Positions 5,310-5,823 of a stretch of DNA of 5,823 nucleotides are shown piece by piece (position 1 is the stretch's first letter; each line of letters begins with the position of its first letter). The position numbers and the translations under genes were made by a program. Under the pieces are notes generated by a model. It ran no database searches. It was not told the DNA's origin and worked only from the letters and a program-made list of their open reading frames with translations. The DNA comes from DATFXF01 sp035258565 (lineage in GTDB: Bacteria > Acidobacteriota > Terriglobia > Acidiferrales > UBA7541), in NCBI GenBank assembly GCA_035258565.1, contig DATFXF010000248.1:1-5823 (forward strand), in the 5' to 3' direction.

Positions 5310-5804
5310 TCAGGCTAGCGGGGTGGAATCCTGCCGAAGAATCTCTTGGAGTTTCGGGCGAGCGTCATCGGGGCAGTCGGCCAGACCAACGAGAATCTTG
5401 CCGCGAGAGACTTCCGGATCGTAGAGCTGGGGCCGCCAGTGGGGAAGGTGCGTTGAAACCAGCAGCGTGACGAGCGTCGCCAGGATCGCGCCAAGCATGG
5501 TCAGTTCATAGATGATGATTCCGTTGGTCCAACCGGTCAGCACCGGCATCCCGCCAGTCACAATGGGATAGCTAAGCTCGGTGAGCGCAGTCAGTCCGCA
5601 GCCGCTGGCAGCGCCTAGCACGCCTCCGAGAGCGGCCAGCCATCCCATCCCGACAGGCTGGTCCGGAGGAGCCCATTCGTAGATATCCGTCGGCACAGAA
5701 GAAATGACCACGATCTTGCGCGGATCTACGCCGGAGTCGCGCAGGGACTGGACCGCGCGTCCCGCTCGAGCAGGATCCCCATACAAAGCGTAGAGGGGCT
5801 TCAT
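5310..5804 (-). CDS. ActD-like DUF3341 membrane protein (alternative complex III type)
   Basis: A 164-residue membrane protein. Residues 1-45 form a small alpha/beta domain (YALYGDPARAGRAVQSLRDSG, then VVISSVP), two transmembrane helices lie at about 52-76 and 93-118, and a C-terminal tail of LYDPEVSRGKILVGLADCPDD type follows. The signature between the helices, YPIVTGGMPVLTGW followed by IIIYELTML (79-104), matches the pattern of ActD/DUF3341 proteins (PL..GG.P..SW..........FELT.L). ActD is a subunit of alternative complex III, a quinol:electron-acceptor oxidoreductase that replaces the bc1 complex in many bacteria. ActC (NrfD-like) and ActB usually lie upstream, which here is beyond the right edge. 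No ActE or ActF follows, since the next gene is convergent. Start 5804 has GGGAGA six nt upstream. Assignment to the family is good; membership of a complete complex is unproven. Confidence 0.82.
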   Translation of the reverse strand: MKPLYALYGDPARAGRAVQSLRDSGVDPRKIVVISSVPTDIYEWAPPDQPVGMGWLAALGGVLGAASGCGLTALTELSYPIVTGGMPVLTGWTNGIIIYELTMLGAILATLVTLLVSTHLPHWRPQLYDPEVSRGKILVGLADCPDDARPKLQEILRQDSTPLA

Positions 5805-5810
5805 ATTTTT

Positions 5811-5816
5811 TCTCCC
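5811..5816 (-). promoter_or_regulatory. Ribosome binding site of the ActD-like gene
   Basis: GGGAGA on the minus strand with a 6-nt A/T spacer to ATG 5804; a strong site that fixes the start. Confidence 0.7.
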
Positions 5817-5823
5817 GCTAGTG

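Overview
The window is ordinary-looking, GC-rich bacterial chromosome with dense, short-spaced genes. The combination of a cdaA-ybbR-glmM operon, a DUF3341/ActD-like respiratory protein and a secreted glycine-zipper protein points tentatively to an Acidobacteriota-like genome. Other phyla, such as deltaproteobacterial lineages, also carry cdaA-ybbR-glmM, so the assignment is an inference. I see no mobile element, CRISPR array, rRNA or convincing tRNA.

Layout. Positions 1-563 hold no gene I can name. They contain a strong bidirectional terminator hairpin (54-90), an AT-richer patch with overlapping inverted repeats (215-248), and a stretch with coding-like composition but no recognisable product. 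Positions 564-3254 (minus strand) are the operon cdaA -> ybbR (cdaR-like) -> glmM: a membrane diadenylate cyclase making c-di-AMP, a one-domain YbbR membrane-anchored partner, and phosphoglucosamine mutase. A possible internal promoter lies between ybbR and glmM. Positions 3255-3414 are a divergent intergenic region with a perfect 18-nt dyad. Positions 3415-4074 (plus) encode a secreted glycine-zipper protein of unknown function. Positions 4237-5292 (plus) encode an AI-2E family (PF01594) membrane protein with its own extended -10 promoter. Positions 5310-5804 (minus) encode an ActD-like DUF3341 protein that converges on the AI-2E gene with a 17-nt gap; its presumed partners would lie beyond the right edge.

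How it fits together. The minus-strand operon couples c-di-AMP signalling (osmotic and cell-wall homeostasis) with GlmM, which supplies glucosamine-1-phosphate for UDP-GlcNAc and peptidoglycan. In Firmicutes, CdaR and GlmM are known to modulate CdaA, and the conserved gene order suggests the same partnership here. The divergent secreted zipper protein and the AI-2E protein are also envelope proteins, but a functional link to c-di-AMP is only a guess. I did not find a clearly new system. The most noteworthy points are the minimal one-domain YbbR, an Ser-to-Ala change in the GlmM sugar-binding loop, the repeated IPAGT-type modules of the zipper protein, the ActD-like gene at the edge, and the unexplained 470 nt at the left end.
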